Positions 1 through 8,211 of a stretch of 64,000 nt of DNA are shown here, one piece after another. Source of the DNA: CAZOOK01 sp964581385 (lineage in GTDB: Bacteria > Pseudomonadota > Gammaproteobacteria > Nevskiales > Nevskiaceae). Position 1 is the first letter of the stretch. Every line of letters begins with the position of its first letter. The notes below the pieces were generated by a model, which did no database searches, was not told the DNA's origin, and saw only the letters and a list, made by a program, of their open reading frames with translations. Both the position numbers and the translations under genes were made by a program. The stretch spans positions 1 to 64,000 of the forward strand of contig CAZOOK010000018.1 of the NCBI GenBank assembly GCA_964581385.1. The letters run 5' to 3'.

Positions 1-65
1 GCCCTGGTCAGTTTTGCGTGATCACACTTGGTCCGTTTTCAATGATCATTGACATGCTGATGGAT

Positions 66-563
66 TCATCGCGCCCGCCCCTTAATTTGTGCGTGGCTTG
101 GTCCTGGGCCGGTGATCGGCGGCATCGGGTCGGCGCGTTGAATATCCGTTTTGCCGTTTTGGTCGATTGAAAGTCGAAAATACTTCGTCTCGTTTTCGTG
201 AGCGATGGTTTCGCGCTGAGTCCATTCGTTCAGGCTTAGACCACAAAGTCCTTTGCCGAGCGGGTCCCACCCTGACCGCAACATGATCTCTCCAGGCTCG
301 ACATAAAACCGAGCAAGCTCCCCTGTGTTCAATCTCGCCGCCAGAGTGCCATTGACCGCAACCGATGCGTAGCAACCACCCCCTAAGTACCCCTCGTCTC
401 GTATAACCACTAAAGTTGCGGTCGCGCTGTCCTTCTTTTCTTGGAAAGCTAGAACGCGATCAGCCGGCGCCTGCTTAGCAGCGTCAATAGGTGTGGGTGT
501 TGTGGCGCACCCAGAGAGCAATAGGCCGGCAAGCGCCAGAAGACTAGCGACGACGAAACGCAT
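66..563 (-). CDS. Putative lipoprotein, DUF2846-like
   Basis: A predicted outer-membrane or periplasmic lipoprotein of 165 residues with unknown function. The chosen start gives a short basic N-terminus, a hydrophobic stretch and a lipobox (LLSGC), so Cys18-19 would be lipidated. The longer in-frame start at 644 would bury the signal peptide, so it was not used. The mature part contains a repeated beta-type pattern (ATLVVIRDEG, a VNG turn, then a G-x-x-ARFYVEPGE strand). This resembles DUF2846 proteins, an assignment made from memory of the family pattern. It is the last visible gene of the integrase-linked cargo and is probably transcribed with the genes to its right. Confidence 0.6.
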   Translation of the reverse strand: MRFVVASLLALAGLLLSGCATTPTPIDAAKQAPADRVLAFQEKKDSATATLVVIRDEGYLGGGCYASVAVNGTLAARLNTGELARFYVEPGEIMLRSGWDPLGKGLCGLSLNEWTQRETIAHENETKYFRLSIDQNGKTDIQRADPMPPITGPGPSHAQIKGRAR

Positions 564-636
564 ACGGTTTACATCCTGGCCAATATGGAGGGCTTGAGCT
601 AGGCAACAGAGCTTGTTGTAGCGGTCTGATTCCGCT

Positions 637-1599
637 TTACGCATGTTGCGGCCCGCGCCCTATTACCGCTTCAATGCGATTACGCAAGCTGACGGCAAGA
701 TCGTCTGCGGCTTTCCATCCGATGCAGTTGTACTGACGAATGTCAAAATGCAAGTCCTTGAAATGATCTTCGCGGCATGTCATGAACACCGGCAATCCGA
801 GGCCGTGTGCAAAGCCCGCTTCGTAATAGACTCCGCCCCGATGTTCTGTGTAATCAGCGACTACAAACCGCGCGCCTCGAATTAGACGGATAATTTCATC
901 GTCAATTTTGTGTACGTGCTCAGTTTGATCGACCCTTTTCGGATCGTATCCGGCATCAACGATTCCCTTTGCGAAGCCATCGCGATAAATAACATCCATC
1001 GAAGGGTTAAACCACATCGCAACAAATCCGTTTACACCTTGCCCGCCGCCATACAATAACGCGTCGGCTTTGAGATGACCTTGCGGCGTCACCGTTACGT
1101 GGCCAACGCGATTTTGATGAAACTCCACCCAGCCTTCTTTTATTAACGCGTTAATTAGGAAAGTCAACTCGCTATCGTTTCGACATCCACCGCATCCCCG
1201 AAAATCATTCGTTGCACCGTAGTCAAATGAAGTTCCTAGAGTGGGGTGTACCCGCACCATCTGGCTTAGAATTGCTTCGGCTCTGGCAATTACGCTTGGC
1301 GCGCGCAAGGTGGCGGCCTGCATTACATCTTCCTCGCGTAACTTCGCCGGCTTTTCTCCCCGTAGATTCCGCGCTCGAATCCAATAAGACAGTAAAAGTT
1401 TGGAATCCATTGTCGCCGATTCAATGTCTCTAGCCACAGCTCCTGTCATCGAGTAATCACCGCAACGGAGACATTGCTGCCACGCGACTCCCGCCTCAGG
1501 AGCGTACCTGCTCGCAGCGTCCCGGCTGTCACACAGAGGGCACCTTGCCAAAGTTTCCACTCCCCAGCGGGGCACGTGTGGCGCGTACTCAACAACCAT
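637..1599 (-). CDS. Zinc-ribbon / winged-helix / nucleoside 2-deoxyribosyltransferase-like protein
   Basis: A 320-residue protein in three parts. Residues about 20-48 carry two CxxC pairs (CPLC and CLRC), a zinc-ribbon pattern. The middle contains a helix-rich segment ending in a short winged-helix-like stretch (ELTFLINALIKEGW ... VTPQGH). The C-terminal 130 residues look like the nucleoside 2-deoxyribosyltransferase/TIR-related Rossmann fold, with FVVADYTEH followed by GGVYYEAGFAHGLGLPVF. The Glu in YYEAG sits where the catalytic Glu lies in deoxyribosyltransferases. Enzymes of this fold serve in nucleotide salvage, and relatives act as N-glycosidase effectors in phage defence. It starts 26 bp after the integrase stop on the same strand, so it is probably cargo of the island. 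The defence role is inference. Confidence 0.6.
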   Translation of the reverse strand: MVVEYAPHVPRWGVETLARCPLCDSRDAASRYAPEAGVAWQQCLRCGDYSMTGAVARDIESATMDSKLLLSYWIRARNLRGEKPAKLREEDVMQAATLRAPSVIARAEAILSQMVRVHPTLGTSFDYGATNDFRGCGGCRNDSELTFLINALIKEGWVEFHQNRVGHVTVTPQGHLKADALLYGGGQGVNGFVAMWFNPSMDVIYRDGFAKGIVDAGYDPKRVDQTEHVHKIDDEIIRLIRGARFVVADYTEHRGGVYYEAGFAHGLGLPVFMTCREDHFKDLHFDIRQYNCIGWKAADDLAVSLRNRIEAVIGRGPQHA

Positions 1600-1625
1600 A
1601 TCAGTCTCCCAAATGCTATGGCCCG

Positions 1626-3107
1626 TCAGGCCACACTGCGGGTTACACCGGACAGGTCAAGATTCCGATACGTGATCTTGTTCAACTCTTCCGCGAGTGT
1701 ATCTATAGGCACTTCGCCGTAACGGTCGTGTGCATCCTCTTTACCACCCTCCCCGGTATGTCCTACCAATGCGCGTTCGTAGTCGGTACGCATGCGCAGC
1801 CGCCGACATTCAGTGATGAAGGAATGCCGGAAACTATGGGCGGGTGAAATGAGTTCATCGGTGATACCGATTTTTTGGCGGAGATATCGACTCCACCAAT
1901 CGCCGAACTTCGCGCCTAGTTGACCACGCCTATTTCGCTTCAAAGCGGGGAATAACTGCCTGTCTACTGCCTTCTGGCGCTCAGCAACGTAATCCCCGAA
2001 GCCGATGAGCTTTAACTGATCGTGGACCGGGACGAGGCGGCGGGACTGTTTGTTTTTGACCCTGCCAGCGTCATCGGTGGGCTTAATGGAAATTACGTCG
2101 ATTCCTTCTTTGGTTTGTATGTCGCCGGGTGTGAGCTGTGCGATCTCTTCCCGGCGTGCGCCGGTCAGCAACAGCAATACGGGTATCCAGAAAGATGCTT
2201 CCCCCTTGCCGGCGATAGGACGCTTGCCAGCAGTGAATACGGGGTCGCTGAAGATTTTCTGAAGTTCTTCATGAGTGAAACCGCGCTGGTCGGGGCTGGT
2301 GTCTCTGGGGAGCATGGCGCCGGACGCGGGGTTATCACCGCGAATCCATTCCTCGTGCTTGGCAATGTTCAGCAGAGCGCGAACTGCGCCGTGTGCCTTC
2401 TCGACAGATTTCGCGGATAACTTGGCGTCTTCCTGAAGGTGCCGGATGTACTCGCGGATGTGTCGTTTCTCGATTCCAGCGATATGTAGACCGGGATGGT
2501 AGGTTTGAAACCGCCTAGCTTCTGCCTCGTAAATTTCGATGGTGGCCGGCGATGGTTTTCGTAGACGCTTCCAGGGCGCGAGGGCGTCGGATAGTTTGTG
2601 CTTGCCGCCCTTAGCCCTTGTGCGGGTCGCTGGCGTCGGTGGTGGCGAGCTTTCCTCGCCGAGGTCAGGGGTCGGTAGCGGTGCCGCCGTTTTGCTCGCC
2701 AGAGCCTTCCGCATGCCCTCGTTCTCGCCGATCAGGCGTTGATTCTTGGCGAGCAACAATGCCGCAGATCGGTATCGTTTGATTTCGCTGGCATGGTTTG
2801 CTTTGAGGCTACCGATTTCTTTTTCGCGTTGCTCTTCCAAATCCGAGACCTTGATTTTCAGCTTGGATTCACGGACAACGGCGGCAAGTTTTTTGGGATC
2901 AACGGGCATGGTGCGAAGTTTGTGAAACAGTCGTTTAGTTGCGGCTGCCAGCTCCAGTGCCAGCGGTTCCGCTTCGTGCGTGTGTTGAGTCTGAAGTGAT
3001 CGCATCACCTCACGGCTGCCGATCACAGTGCGCAGTTCGCGCGGAACCGAGAGGCGAAAATACAGACTGTTTCCGCGACGCAAGATGTAAAGCGTCCGAC
3101 GCGACAT
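1626..3107 (-). CDS. Tyrosine recombinase / integrase of a tRNA-Ser-linked island
   Basis: A 493-residue site-specific recombinase. The N-terminus (residues 1-65) has the DUF6538-type pattern seen in many island integrases. Residues 80-130 are charged and probably coiled coil. Residues 170-260 form the SAM-like core-binding domain. The catalytic domain shows Arg318 (LLTGARREE), the His424-x-x-Arg427 box (AHSFRH), His450 (LVGHTG) and the nucleophile Tyr463 (HDRYGE), so all the expected residues are present and the gene looks intact. Its start lies 95 bp from the 3' end of tRNA-Ser, the usual attachment site for this class. The island therefore extends left, out of the window. Confidence 0.93.
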   Translation of the reverse strand: MSRRTLYILRRGNSLYFRLSVPRELRTVIGSREVMRSLQTQHTHEAEPLALELAAATKRLFHKLRTMPVDPKKLAAVVRESKLKIKVSDLEEQREKEIGSLKANHASEIKRYRSAALLLAKNQRLIGENEGMRKALASKTAAPLPTPDLGEESSPPPTPATRTRAKGGKHKLSDALAPWKRLRKPSPATIEIYEAEARRFQTYHPGLHIAGIEKRHIREYIRHLQEDAKLSAKSVEKAHGAVRALLNIAKHEEWIRGDNPASGAMLPRDTSPDQRGFTHEELQKIFSDPVFTAGKRPIAGKGEASFWIPVLLLLTGARREEIAQLTPGDIQTKEGIDVISIKPTDDAGRVKNKQSRRLVPVHDQLKLIGFGDYVAERQKAVDRQLFPALKRNRRGQLGAKFGDWWSRYLRQKIGITDELISPAHSFRHSFITECRRLRMRTDYERALVGHTGEGGKEDAHDRYGEVPIDTLAEELNKITYRNLDLSGVTRSVA

Positions 3108-3202
3108 CGATTCGCTGACCTCTGTGGCATTCTGTTGTAGCAGGTACAGAAAACCCGAGATAAATCAGTGAATTATCGGTTCAATCAGTTGCTTAAAATG
3201 AT

Positions 3203-3290
3203 TGGCGGAGAGGGAGGGATTCGAACCCCCGGACCCTTGCGGGTCAACGGTTTTCAAGACCGCCGCATTAGACCACTCTGCCACCTCTCC
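3203..3290 (-). tRNA. tRNA-Ser(UGA), likely integration site
   Basis: An 88-nt tRNA including an encoded CCA. The 7-bp acceptor stem is GGAGAGG pairing with CCTCTCC. The anticodon loop CTTGAAA gives anticodon UGA. The long variable arm (GACCCGCAAGGGTC) is typical of serine tRNAs, and the T-arm GGTTCGAATCC is standard. The integrase gene begins directly beyond its 3' end, so the 3' half of this tRNA is probably one attachment site. Confidence 0.97.
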
Positions 3291-3350
3291 GCGGTTCGCG
3301 CATTGTATTGCAACACCACGTGGGAGTGCAGACGAACGGCGGTCATCGGC

Positions 3351-3356
3351 TATAAT
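3351..3356 (+). promoter_or_regulatory. -10 element of tRNA-Thr promoter
   Basis: A perfect TATAAT lies 14 bp before the tRNA-Thr 5' end. It is followed by a GC-rich discriminator (GCCGGCCCGCG), the pattern typical of stringently controlled stable-RNA promoters. No good -35 hexamer is visible 17 bp upstream. Confidence 0.6.
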
Positions 3357-3370
3357 GCCGGCCCGCGCGT

Positions 3371-3446
<76 letters not shown>

Positions 3447-3668
3447 ATAAAATTAGCAGTTACAAGATGTTACGAACGCGATTGTGATGATGGCGCTCGG
3501 CCCATTTTGTGGTGCTACGCCCGTGCTACACGTGGGTTCATCGTGCGATTGACACTTCTTTATGTCAGAGGGCACCCAACATTGTTCATCGCGTGCCTGC
3601 CCTCAGCGGCACATTGAACACTTCCCGAACTGAAAGAAACGCCCACGGAAGAAAAAAAGATTCGGGCT

Positions 3669-4565
3669 ATGAACCTCACGCATCACCAAGCCAAGTACTT
3701 CGCCCACGAACTGACGCTGCGACATCCGCCGGACAGCCTCGAGCGATTGGCGGGTGCGGTTGCGGGCGCACAGGTGGACCTCAACCCACACCAGGTCGAC
3801 GCGGCGCTGTTCGCCTTCAACTCACCTTTCTCCAAGGGCGCGTTGCTGGCCGATGAGGTCGGTCTAGGCAAGACTATCGAGGCGGGTCTCGTGCTGTCAC
3901 AGAAATGGGCCGAGCGCAAACGTCGCATCCTTGTCATCACGCCCGCCAACCTGCGCAAGCAATGGCATCAGGAATTGACCGAGAAATTCTTCCTGCCGTG
4001 CCGGATTCTGGAAGCCAAGCCTTATAACGCCGCCATCCGGCAGGGGCAGTTCCGGCCGTTCGACGGTGATGACATCGTTATCTGCTCATACCAGTTCGCC
4101 CGTTCCAAGGCCAACGATGTTGCAAACACCCCTTGGGACTTGGTTGTCATCGACGAAGCGCTGTGCAAGCTGGAGGGTTTCACCTGCGCGCCCAGCGATG
4201 CGGTGTACTGGCAGCAGGGCTACTCCATTGAGTGCGACTTTATTTATATGACCACGGCGAGCCTGTCGCACGAGCAGTTGCAGCAGCTGTCCGACGAGGT
4301 TGGGCCAGAGCGTTCGCTGCTGGTGCTGTGCACGGCATTTCGTGGGCGCGGCGATTATCCGAACCTGACGGTGAAGAAGATTCCGCGGCAGGTGCTGTCG
4401 CGTTGCGAATGGGGGCACGACGATTATTCGCTGCGCGTGGAGAATCTGCCGAAAGCGCCGCCCGTTGTGGAGTCCCCCCTCTCCCCGACCCTCTCCCGCG
4501 AGGGGAGAGGGAGTAAGGCGGAAGCGGCTGGGCAGCAGGGATTGTTTGGGGATGAGCCGGCATGA
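3669..4565 (+). pseudogene. SNF2 helicase N-terminus fused by deletion to a DNA-methyltransferase C-terminus
   Basis: An open frame of 298 residues made of two unrelated pieces. Residues 1-164 are the start of a SWI2/SNF2 helicase: Walker A in ADEVGLGKT (residues 61-69), motif Ia VITPANLRKQW, and Walker B ending at VVIDEA (159-164). From about residue 165 (near base 4161) it changes abruptly to the tail of an adenine-type site-specific DNA methyltransferase (FIYMTTASLSHEQL ... KKIPRQVLSRCEWG ... DDYSL). No methyltransferase catalytic motif and no helicase lobe 2 remain. An internal deletion of several kilobases that happened to keep frame explains this. Residues 269-281 come from a GC-rich palindromic repeat inserted in frame. 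Neither activity is expected. Confidence 0.75.
4473..4513. repeat. Short CCCTCTCCC-type palindromic repeat inside a reading frame
   Basis: CCCTCTCCC, a 4-nt spacer and GGGGAGAGGG form a hairpin preceded by a further CCCCTCTCCCC tract. It resembles the outer arms of the repeat at 58723-58850, so this genome probably carries a dispersed family. Here it is translated as a proline/serine-rich segment of the chimeric gene. Confidence 0.6.
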
Positions 4566-5635
4566 ACCAGGATCTGGACAAACCGGGTCACGACTCGGAG
4601 CTGCTGTTGTACCGGACCGAAGATGCGCGTACGCGGATCGAGGTGCGGCTGGAGGGCGGATCGGTCTGGCTGACACAGGCGCAGATGGCGGAGTTGTTCC
4701 AGACCACGCCGCAGAACATCACGCTGCACCTTAAAGCGATTTATCAGGAGGGCGAGTTGTCGCTGGAGGCAACTTGTAAGGATTACTTACAAGTTCGTGC
4801 GGAAGGCGCGCGCTCGGTGCAGCGCAGCCTCAAGTACTACAGCCTCGATGCGATTCTGGCCGTCGGCTATCGGGTGCGCTCTGCGCGTGGTACGCAGTTT
4901 CGCCAATGGGCGACCGAGCGCTTGCGGGAGTTTCTGGTCAAGGGTTTCGCGCTAGACGATGAGCGTCTGAAGCGCGGGCCGGACGATGGTTACTTCGAAG
5001 AGCTGCTGTCTCGCATCCGCGACATCCGTTCTTCGGAAAGGATGTTCTGGCGCAAAGTTCTGGACATCTACGCCACCAGTATCGACTACGACGCCAGCGC
5101 GGAGGCCAGCCAGCGTTTCTTCAAGACGGTGCAGAACAAGATGCATTGGGCGGCGCACGGCCACACTGCGGCGGAGATCGTCAAGGCGTGGGCCGATGCC
5201 GGCAAGCCCAACATGGGTATGACGAACTGGAGTGCCAGCCGGCCGCGCAAGGCGGATGCCATCGTCGCCAAGAACTATCTGGACGCCGAAGAGCTGGATG
5301 CGCTGAACAAGATCGTCAACGCTTATCTGGAATTCGCCGAGGTGCAGGCACTGAACCGGCGCCCGATGGCGATGGCGGAGTGGATCGCCAAGCTCGACGA
5401 TTTCCTGCGCCTGGGTGAGCGCGAGATTCTCACGCACGCCGGGCGCATCAGCCACGAGTCGGCCGTCGCGTATGCCGAGGTTCAATTCGATCTCTATCGC
5501 CAGCAGTGCGCAAAGGAGGTCGCGGCGGTGGAGCGCGATTTTGACGCGGCAACGAAGAAGCTCAAGACCATCGAAGCCGGCAAGCGAAGCGCGGTGCGGA
5601 AAAAGCCGGGTGGAAAATCAGGGGGCAAGAAATGA
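4562..5635 (+). CDS. RhuM family protein
   Basis: A 357-residue protein of the RhuM family, named from a Salmonella pathogenicity-island gene but biochemically uncharacterised. Family hallmarks seen are VWLTQAQMAELFQTT (a helix-turn-helix-like start, residues 38-52), the LKYYSLDAILAVGYRVRS segment, GTQFRQWATERLREFLVKGF, and a C-terminal helical region. The length is normal and the frame is intact. It overlaps the preceding frame by 4 bp (ATGA), so translation was coupled to the methyltransferase. RhuM genes are commonly lodged inside type III or SNF2-associated restriction loci, which is the case here. It may be the only functional survivor of that locus. Confidence 0.85.
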   Translation: MNQDLDKPGHDSELLLYRTEDARTRIEVRLEGGSVWLTQAQMAELFQTTPQNITLHLKAIYQEGELSLEATCKDYLQVRAEGARSVQRSLKYYSLDAILAVGYRVRSARGTQFRQWATERLREFLVKGFALDDERLKRGPDDGYFEELLSRIRDIRSSERMFWRKVLDIYATSIDYDASAEASQRFFKTVQNKMHWAAHGHTAAEIVKAWADAGKPNMGMTNWSASRPRKADAIVAKNYLDAEELDALNKIVNAYLEFAEVQALNRRPMAMAEWIAKLDDFLRLGEREILTHAGRISHESAVAYAEVQFDLYRQQCAKEVAAVERDFDAATKKLKTIEAGKRSAVRKKPGGKSGGKK

Positions 5636-6233
5636 ACCGGCACGTCAATGCGATTGCGGGCCGGCTGAGCCTGCGTCCGCCGCAGCGCCAGTCGCTGGAA
5701 GTTCTGGACCGCGTTACTGAAATCGCGCTGCCGCGCAAGGGCGCAGACGTTGCGATGGCGCTGGAGGCGATCCGCAGCGAATTCCCGTCGGTGACGGACT
5801 TTGAACGCAAGTTTCCGTCGCTGTGCTTCGCGCTGGCGACGGGTGTTGGCAAGACGCGGCTGATGGGTGCCTTTATCAGTTATCTGCACTTGGCGCAGGG
5901 CATCAACAATTTTTCGTCCTCGCTCCCAACCTGACCATCTACAACAAGCTGATCGCGGACTTCACGCCGAATACGCCGAAATACGTGTTCAGAGGGATCG
6001 CCGAGTTCGCGGTCAACGCACCTGCCGTGATTACGGGCAATACCTACGAGCAGCACAACGCCGCCGGTGGCAGCCTGTTCGGCAATGTTCGTATCAATAT
6101 TTTCAATATCTCGAAGATCAATTCGGAAGTGCGGGGTGGCAAGTCGCCACGCATCAAGCGCTTGTCCGAGTACATCGGCCAGAGCTATTTCGACTACACG
6201 CGTTTTTCTCAGCCGATGATGCATTGCGGATGA
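5632..6233 (+). pseudogene. Type III restriction enzyme subunit Res, frameshifted N-terminal fragment
   Basis: The first 200 or so residues of a type III restriction endonuclease helicase subunit. The first frame (5632-5934) encodes a Walker A variant, FALATGVGKTRLMGAF. A T5 run at 5910-5914 then breaks the frame. Adding one T restores the expected INNFFVLAPNLTIYNKL and continues in the frame ending at 6233. After SYFDY (about 6198) the protein turns into an unrelated tail, PMMHCG, so DEAH, lobe 2 and the nuclease domain are missing. It overlaps the RhuM stop by 4 bp. The frameshift could be a homopolymer read error, but the truncation is real, so the subunit is dead. Confidence 0.8.
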
Positions 6234-6318
6234 AATCCGAAAACCGCGTGGAGGCGATGGGTTTGATTTTTGTCTTGTTGGAAAACATAACTTGTGAAGT
6301 CCGTTATCGACTCGGGGG

Positions 6319-6639
6319 CTATTTCTGCTGCGATTCCTGCAGGCTGGCCGGAATATCCCGGCTCACGTGTACGCAACGAATCACGTCGAGATGGTCGGTA
6401 TGCTCGATGTAAAACAGCGCATACGGAAACCGCCGCAACGGCCAGAAGCGCAGTCGCGGAATATTGAGTGACTCCGCATAGCGCGGCGAGCCGGTCGCCG
6501 GGTTGGCTTCGATGTGTTTGGTTGCGCGCTCAAGCTCATCGATGAAACCGATCGCATCAGGGACCGATTCGCCCAGGTAGAGACTGACTGCCGCATCGAT
6601 ATCCGCATCCGCCAGTGCCGAACGGATCGCCTGCTTCAC
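6319..6639 (-). CDS. parE: ParE-type toxin (RelE/ParE superfamily)
   Basis: A 106-residue protein of the RelE/ParE fold. Seen are the N-terminal helices (ALADADIDAAVSLY ... AIGFIDELERATKHI) and the typical core NPATGSPRYAESLNIPRLRFWPLRRFPYALFYIEHTDHLDVIRCVHVSRDIP. ParE toxins inhibit DNA gyrase, while RelE relatives cut mRNA. The conserved RFPYALFY...VIRCVH segment fits ParE better. It lies directly downstream of its antitoxin, overlapping by 4 bp, the usual antitoxin-first order. The unit lies at the edge of the decayed defence cluster, where it may stabilise the region. Confidence 0.88.
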   Translation of the reverse strand: MKQAIRSALADADIDAAVSLYLGESVPDAIGFIDELERATKHIEANPATGSPRYAESLNIPRLRFWPLRRFPYALFYIEHTDHLDVIRCVHVSRDIPASLQESQQK

Positions 6640-6884
6640 GCCGGGCGTCGGCCTGATCGCCCTTTCGCTCGCTGGCGCAGAGTCGCGAAGTAGGCCGCAT
6701 CCATCTTGCCGGCCGGCTTGGCCATCACGCCCTGCAACAGGTAGTCGCGGAACAGGATGCGGTCGCGGTCGCGGCGGATCAGCTCGCGCAGATATTCGCT
6801 GGAACTGCCGTAGCCCTCGGTCTTGATCTGCTGATCGATAAAGGCCTTGAGTTCATCAGGCAGGGAAATGTTCATCGTCGACAT
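6636..6884 (-). CDS. parD: ParD-type antitoxin, ribbon-helix-helix
   Basis: An 82-residue antitoxin. The first 45 residues (MNISLPDELKAFIDQQI ... SSSEYLRELIRRDRDR) are a ribbon-helix-helix DNA-binding domain typical of the ParD/CopG class. The C-terminal half would bind the toxin. A second Met three codons later is an alternative start, and no clear Shine-Dalgarno separates the two. An imperfect palindrome 18 bp upstream of the start is a good candidate operator, consistent with autorepression. Confidence 0.88.
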   Translation of the reverse strand: MSTMNISLPDELKAFIDQQIKTEGYGSSSEYLRELIRRDRDRILFRDYLLQGVMAKPAGKMDAAYFATLRQRAKGRSGRRPA

Positions 6885-6901
6885 AAAACGACGCTAGCAG
6901 C

Positions 6902-6920
6902 CTTGCTAAATTTTGGCAAG
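6902..6920. promoter_or_regulatory. Candidate ParD operator palindrome
   Basis: The 19-bp sequence CTTGCTAAATTTTGGCAAG is a near-perfect inverted repeat around its central base, with one mismatched pair. It lies 18 bp upstream of parD. Ribbon-helix-helix antitoxins normally bind such sites to repress their own operon. The role is inferred from position and symmetry. Confidence 0.55.
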
Positions 6921-7026
6921 AATCCGTTCGCGGGAGCTGCTGGTGCGCGTGCAATTGTCGGAATGCTTGCTGATGGCAACCAAGGTAGCGCAATGCTATT
7001 GAGGCCGGTTAAGCAATCCAGGCCAG

Positions 7027-7941
7027 TCACCACTTACGCAGCGCGCGTCGCCATGCCCCCGGTGTTGTCCCCACCTTTTTGCTGAATACGCGCGTGAAAT
7101 GGCTTTGTTCGGAGAAGCCGCAGGCCAGTGCGATGTCGGCGAGAGGAAGGCTTGAGTTAAGCAGCAGTTCCTTGGCTTTATCGAGCCGCTGTTGCAGCAA
7201 CCAACGGTGGGGCGGTTGCCCAGTGCTTTGTTTGAAAGCTCGCGCGAAATGGCTGAGCGACAGCTTGCACTCGTTTGCGAGACGAACCAGCGAAATTTCC
7301 TCGTGCATGTGCTCGCGCATCAGCTCTTTGGCGCGGCGTTCCTGCCACGGAGCTAGACCACCCTGTATGGTACTGGCGGGCGCTCCCATTCCGCCATAAA
7401 CGTCAGCCACATGAGCCACTAACGCCAGGGCGATATATTCCACGAAGAGCTTGCCGATGTGGATGGGCTTTTCCAGCAGTGGCAGAAGACAGAGTCCCAA
7501 TTGCATCATCACGGGATCATCCACGGCGCTCCCGGGTGAACACGACAGCTCGCCGATTCGCCGCGTACCACGGTCATCTGCAACTTCGTCAAAAGCCATT
7601 CGAGGTAAGTAGAACAGAACGCTGTCAACCGGATCTCTCATGTGGGCGGTTGGCTCGAGATTGAGGTTGACCATGCTGATGCAGCCCCTAATGACGGGAA
7701 CCGTGCGTATTGGCCGCTTTCCCAGCCACATCCGCCATCTGGGCACGTCGCGAAGAGGTAAACCGACGACGAAAGTATCCTCGTGAGGAAGCGGGACGCT
7801 AATCCCAAGATTCGGCGCGTCGTATTTCACTCTGCTGATCGCAATCTGAGCTTTTCGCAATGTGCTCGTCGCAATGGTCGGTAGCATGGTGAACCAAAAC
7901 GGTTGTCCGATGCGATCGGCGTAGACTTCATGTTCCATCAT
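7027..7941 (-). CDS. AraC family transcriptional regulator
   Basis: A 304-residue regulator. The last 100 residues are an AraC/XylS double helix-turn-helix: first HTH around ISLVRLANECKLSLSHFARAFKQSTGQPPHRWL, second around LPLADIALACGFSEQSHFTRVFSKKVGTTPGAWRR. The N-terminal part is a probable sensing/dimerisation domain of the type found in AraC proteins controlling oxidoreductase genes. The start at 7941 was chosen because a GGGAG motif sits 7 bp ahead. A GTG 24 bp upstream has no such motif. No divergent target gene is adjacent. The oxidoreductase cluster at 10.8-16.3 kb is a possible target, which is inference. Confidence 0.9.
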   Translation of the reverse strand: MMEHEVYADRIGQPFWFTMLPTIATSTLRKAQIAISRVKYDAPNLGISVPLPHEDTFVVGLPLRDVPRWRMWLGKRPIRTVPVIRGCISMVNLNLEPTAHMRDPVDSVLFYLPRMAFDEVADDRGTRRIGELSCSPGSAVDDPVMMQLGLCLLPLLEKPIHIGKLFVEYIALALVAHVADVYGGMGAPASTIQGGLAPWQERRAKELMREHMHEEISLVRLANECKLSLSHFARAFKQSTGQPPHRWLLQQRLDKAKELLLNSSLPLADIALACGFSEQSHFTRVFSKKVGTTPGAWRRALRKW

Positions 7942-8211
7942 GGTGCTGCTCCCGCGTTGGTTCACTCTACATTGACACTCACACCTGCAGACCCCAGCCG
8001 AGTATTTCTAATAGTCGCAGGTTTCAGGGTGATTGCCGAGTGCGAAAAAATCTGCCGCAAATGCCGTGCCGAAGTGGGGTTCTTCGTTTCTCATCGACCT
8101 GCGAAGTGATAGGAAAATCCTCGTTCTGAAATTGCTTTGCGCTGTCGATATAGCCAGTCGATATAACGAGAAGCTTAGTCATTTACCAACAAGGCGGCCG
8201 TTTCGAGGTGT

